In this document: piece by piece, positions 44,868 through 46,815 of the stretch
Position numbering within the stretch: the stretch's first letter is position 1
Layout of the letters: each line of letters starts with the position of its first letter
NCBI GenBank assembly: GCA_022795075.1
Contig: JAAWGB010000008.1
Location: 1 to 46,815, forward strand
From: Clostridia bacterium
GTDB lineage: Bacteria > Bacillota > Clostridia > TANB77 > CAG-508
Reading direction: 5' to 3'
Length of the DNA stretch: 46,815 bases
The notes under the pieces: model-generated
Databases searched by the model: none
Told to the model about the DNA's origin: nothing
The model's input: the letters and a program-made list of their open reading frames with translations, nothing else
Translations under genes and position numbers: made by a program

Positions 44868-45707
44868 TTATTTTATTAAGTCCAAAATTCTTTCTAAGTC
44901 ATCATTTGATGTATATTCAATAATAATTTTTCCTCTTCTTTTTCCTGCATCTAATCTAACTTTACTTCCGAAAAAACTTTGAAAGTTTTCTTCTATACTT
45001 TTGTATAAAATATGATTTCTTTGTTGTTCTTCTTTTGTTTCTTTGCTTTTAGCCTTTTTTTCTACTTGTCTTACTGTTGAGTTTCTTTCCAACATTTGTA
45101 TAGCTGTTTGATATTGTTGCTCTGGATCTGTAATAGCCAATAATGCTTTACAATACCCTTCTGATATTTTCCCTTCTTTTGCCATTTCTAATACTCGTGG
45201 TTCTAAGTTTAAAACTCTTATCCAGTTAGCAATGGTGCTTCTTCCTTTTCCTAATTTTTTAGCAACATCTTCTTGTGACATCCCATAATTATCAATTAAT
45301 GTTTTTATTCCCATTGCTTTTTCTACTGGATTTAAGTCTTCTCTTTGCATGTTTTCAATTAAAGAGATTTCTGAATTTATTTTTTCATTATCTTCTCTTA
45401 TAATGGCTGGTATTTCTTTTAATCCTGCTATTTTAGATGCTCGCCAACGTCTTTCTCCTGCAATGATACTATAGTATCCATCTTTTTGTGTAACAACGAT
45501 TGGTTGAATTAATCCATATTCTTTTATGGATTGTGCCAGTTCTTCTAATGCTTCTTGATCAAATCTTTTTCTTGGTTGATCTCGATTGGGTTCTACTTCT
45601 GTTATTTTCAGATTTTTTAGTGTATCGTTTTCTTGCATTTGTTCTTCTTCTGGTGCTGGACCAAATAAAGCATCTAGTCCTTTTCCTAGTCCTGTCATTT
45701 TTGCCAT
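44868..45707 (-). CDS. parB: Chromosome partition protein ParB (Spo0J)
   Basis: ParB spreads from parS sites and loads SMC at the origin; it is a CTPase. The 279 residues contain the N-terminal GLGKGLDALFG, the CTP/arginine-patch segment PNRDQPRKRF, the GERRWRASK motif, the ENMQREDLNPVEKAMG region, and a helix-turn-helix (MSQEDVAKKLGKGRSTIANWIRVL). GGGGGG precedes the ATG. It lies 19 bp after parA. Its presence, with parA, places this window near the chromosome origin region. Confidence 0.95.
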   Translation of the reverse strand: MAKMTGLGKGLDALFGPAPEEEQMQENDTLKNLKITEVEPNRDQPRKRFDQEALEELAQSIKEYGLIQPIVVTQKDGYYSIIAGERRWRASKIAGLKEIPAIIREDNEKINSEISLIENMQREDLNPVEKAMGIKTLIDNYGMSQEDVAKKLGKGRSTIANWIRVLNLEPRVLEMAKEGKISEGYCKALLAITDPEQQYQTAIQMLERNSTVRQVEKKAKSKETKEEQQRNHILYKSIEENFQSFFGSKVRLDAGKRRGKIIIEYTSNDDLERILDLIK

Positions 45708-45726
45708 TGTTTTTCCCCCCTATTCT

Positions 45727-46515
45727 TTATAACATGTGTTTTGCTTTTTTTTCTTCTTCATTCATAGTTAAAAATTCTTTGGCTAATTTGATATAACTTT
45801 TAGCTCCTTTTGATTTTGGATCATATTCTGTTATTGGCAAACCATAACTTGGTGCTTCACTGAGTCTTACATTTCTTGGTATAACTGTTTTATATACTTT
45901 GTTATTAAAATATTTTTTGACTTCTTTTACGACTTGATTGGATAGGTTTGTCCTAATATCATACATCGTAAGTAAAGCTCCTTCTATTTGAATGTCTTTA
46001 TTTAGGTGTTTTTTTACTAAATTAACTGTGTTTAATAATTGTCCCAGTCCTTCTAATGCAAAATATTCACATTGAACAGGGATTAAAACACTATTGGATG
46101 CTGTGAACGCATTTAAAGTTACTAATCCTAAAGATGGTGGACAATCGATAAATATATAATCAAATTTTTCTTTTATGGCATCTAATTTTTCTTTTAATCT
46201 TTGTTCTCTTGACATCATAGATACTAATTCTACTTCTGCTCCTGCTAAATTGATATTAGATGGACATACTTTTAAATTTTTAATCATTGTTTTTTGTAGT
46301 GTATCTTCTATTTGCGTTTCATTAACTAATATATCATAGGTTGAAAATTCAACTTCTTTTTCTACTCCTAATCCACTTGTTGCATTTCCTTGTGGGTCAG
46401 CATCTATTAATAGTATTTTTTTGCCTTTTTGTGCTAAAATCGTGCATAGATTAACGGTTGTTGTTGTTTTTCCAACACCACCTTTTTGATTTGCTACTGA
46501 TATAACTTTTCCCAA
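45727..46515 (-). CDS. parA: Chromosome partition ATPase ParA (Soj)
   Basis: Deviant Walker A KGGVGKTTT is present near the N-terminus, followed by LLIDADPQGNATSGLG and YIFIDCPPSLG. The protein is of the short Soj type without an N-terminal helix-turn-helix. The reading frame is open from ATG 46530 (MEAMKLG), but the best start is TTG 46515: GGAGG lies 8 nt before it and the product then begins MGKVISVANQKGG, as in Soj. The upstream ATGs are badly spaced. It heads parA-parB-DUF4446. Confidence 0.94.
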   Translation of the reverse strand: MGKVISVANQKGGVGKTTTTVNLCTILAQKGKKILLIDADPQGNATSGLGVEKEVEFSTYDILVNETQIEDTLQKTMIKNLKVCPSNINLAGAEVELVSMMSREQRLKEKLDAIKEKFDYIFIDCPPSLGLVTLNAFTASNSVLIPVQCEYFALEGLGQLLNTVNLVKKHLNKDIQIEGALLTMYDIRTNLSNQVVKEVKKYFNNKVYKTVIPRNVRLSEAPSYGLPITEYDPKSKGAKSYIKLAKEFLTMNEEEKKAKHML

Positions 46516-46634
46516 TTTCATTGCCTCCATTTTTAGTTAATATTTATTAATATGTTTTTGTTTTTCCTTATTATTATGATATAAGAATATTGATAAAAAG
46601 TCAATAAAATTTGTAAAATTTGTTTATTTTTAAA

Positions 46635-46815
46635 GTTACTGTTCACTAGTAGACAACCTTTAAACTTACAAAAGATAATTATAACAATAGCTTTGGATTT
46701 TCGGTTACCCTACATAACGCTAAGAAATATTAAAAATACAGCTGAACGATACCCGAAAACAGGACCCTTTCACCTGTATTTTAAATATTTCTAAAGCTAT
46801 TTCGGTCACATTCAA
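46635..46815. repeat. Structured repeat region upstream of parA
   Basis: The stretch begins with GTTACTGTTCAC (46635-46646), one base different from the ends of the MITE-like element at 13389. It then has 19-bp arms with one mismatch (46723-46741 with 46774-46792) and outer arms ATAGCTTT/AAAGCTAT (46687-46694, 46793-46800). No ORF is present. It is probably a larger inverted-repeat element cut off by the window edge. Confidence 0.55.

Noticed and set aside
44868..46815. A parS site near parA/parB
   Set aside because: I looked for the TGTTTCACGTGAAACA palindrome and saw no good match; parS may lie outside the window.

Overview
The window is a low-GC chromosomal segment from an endospore-forming member of the Bacillota, most likely class Clostridia. 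Support: the order recR-ybaB-dnaX-SRP RNA, the sporulation genes spoIIR, spmA, spmB and a GerM-like gene, a SpoVT/AbrB-type regulator, and parA-parB-DUF4446. No rRNA, CRISPR array, transposase, integrase or relaxase gene was found.

Layout. 1-4450 (minus strand): recR, ybaB, dnaX, the small SRP RNA, an unknown membrane protein and tadA. 4450-7800: a small plus-strand accessory group (membrane-anchored choloylglycine-hydrolase-like enzyme, shortened GNAT, AraC-type regulator, VOC protein) ending at tRNA-Arg(CCT). 7900-12500: a TtcA-like gene, a 250-bp foldback repeat, phosphoglucomutase and a UDP-sugar pyrophosphorylase. 12700-20800: spoIIR, murA, walJ-like, rlmH, spmA/B, an AbrB-type regulator, rsmI, trmN6-like and a GerM-like gene, with several short inverted-repeat elements between them. 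20900-26300: a giant double-domain acyl-CoA dehydratase activase and a patatin-like lipase. 26400-26640: a compact convergent locus that looks like a type I toxin-antitoxin system. 26700-29800: a DnaJ-domain membrane protein and an ABC exporter. 29860-43750 (minus strand): a type IV secretion-like operon with four tandem pilins, PrgI, a TraC-like protein, a VirB4 ATPase, a VirB6-like channel, two VirB8-like/NTF2-like proteins and a three-domain wall hydrolase. 43950-46520: two tRNA-Ser genes, DUF4446, parB and parA.

Main discovery candidate. Four unrelated genes (UDP-sugar pyrophosphorylase, spmA, the dehydratase activase, the patatin lipase) are each split into two frames. In every case the break is an in-frame CGG codon followed by A. 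Skipping exactly one base, the C of CGG, restores the frame, and the next codon is GGA, encoding a glycine that is conserved or sits in a key motif. In a manual reading of all the other genes I found no in-frame CGG used as arginine, while CGA, CGT and AGG are used. The simplest joint explanation is that CGG is unassigned or starved in this organism and that CGG-A works as a +1 recoding site, either by frameshifting or by four-base decoding of CGGA as glycine.

Second candidate. At 26398-26634 a strong promoter makes a short plus-strand RNA. It converges on a 23-codon minus-strand ORF across a shared bidirectional terminator. The RNA carries a 14-nt direct repeat complementary to the first codons of the ORF, and the ORF's Shine-Dalgarno sequence and start codon lie in a stem-loop. 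This is the architecture of the enterococcal par/Fst family with an unfamiliar peptide.

The type IV-like operon has no relaxase or coupling protein in view and lies between an ABC exporter and tRNA-Ser/parAB, so it may be a fixed secretion or surface apparatus rather than a mobile element.
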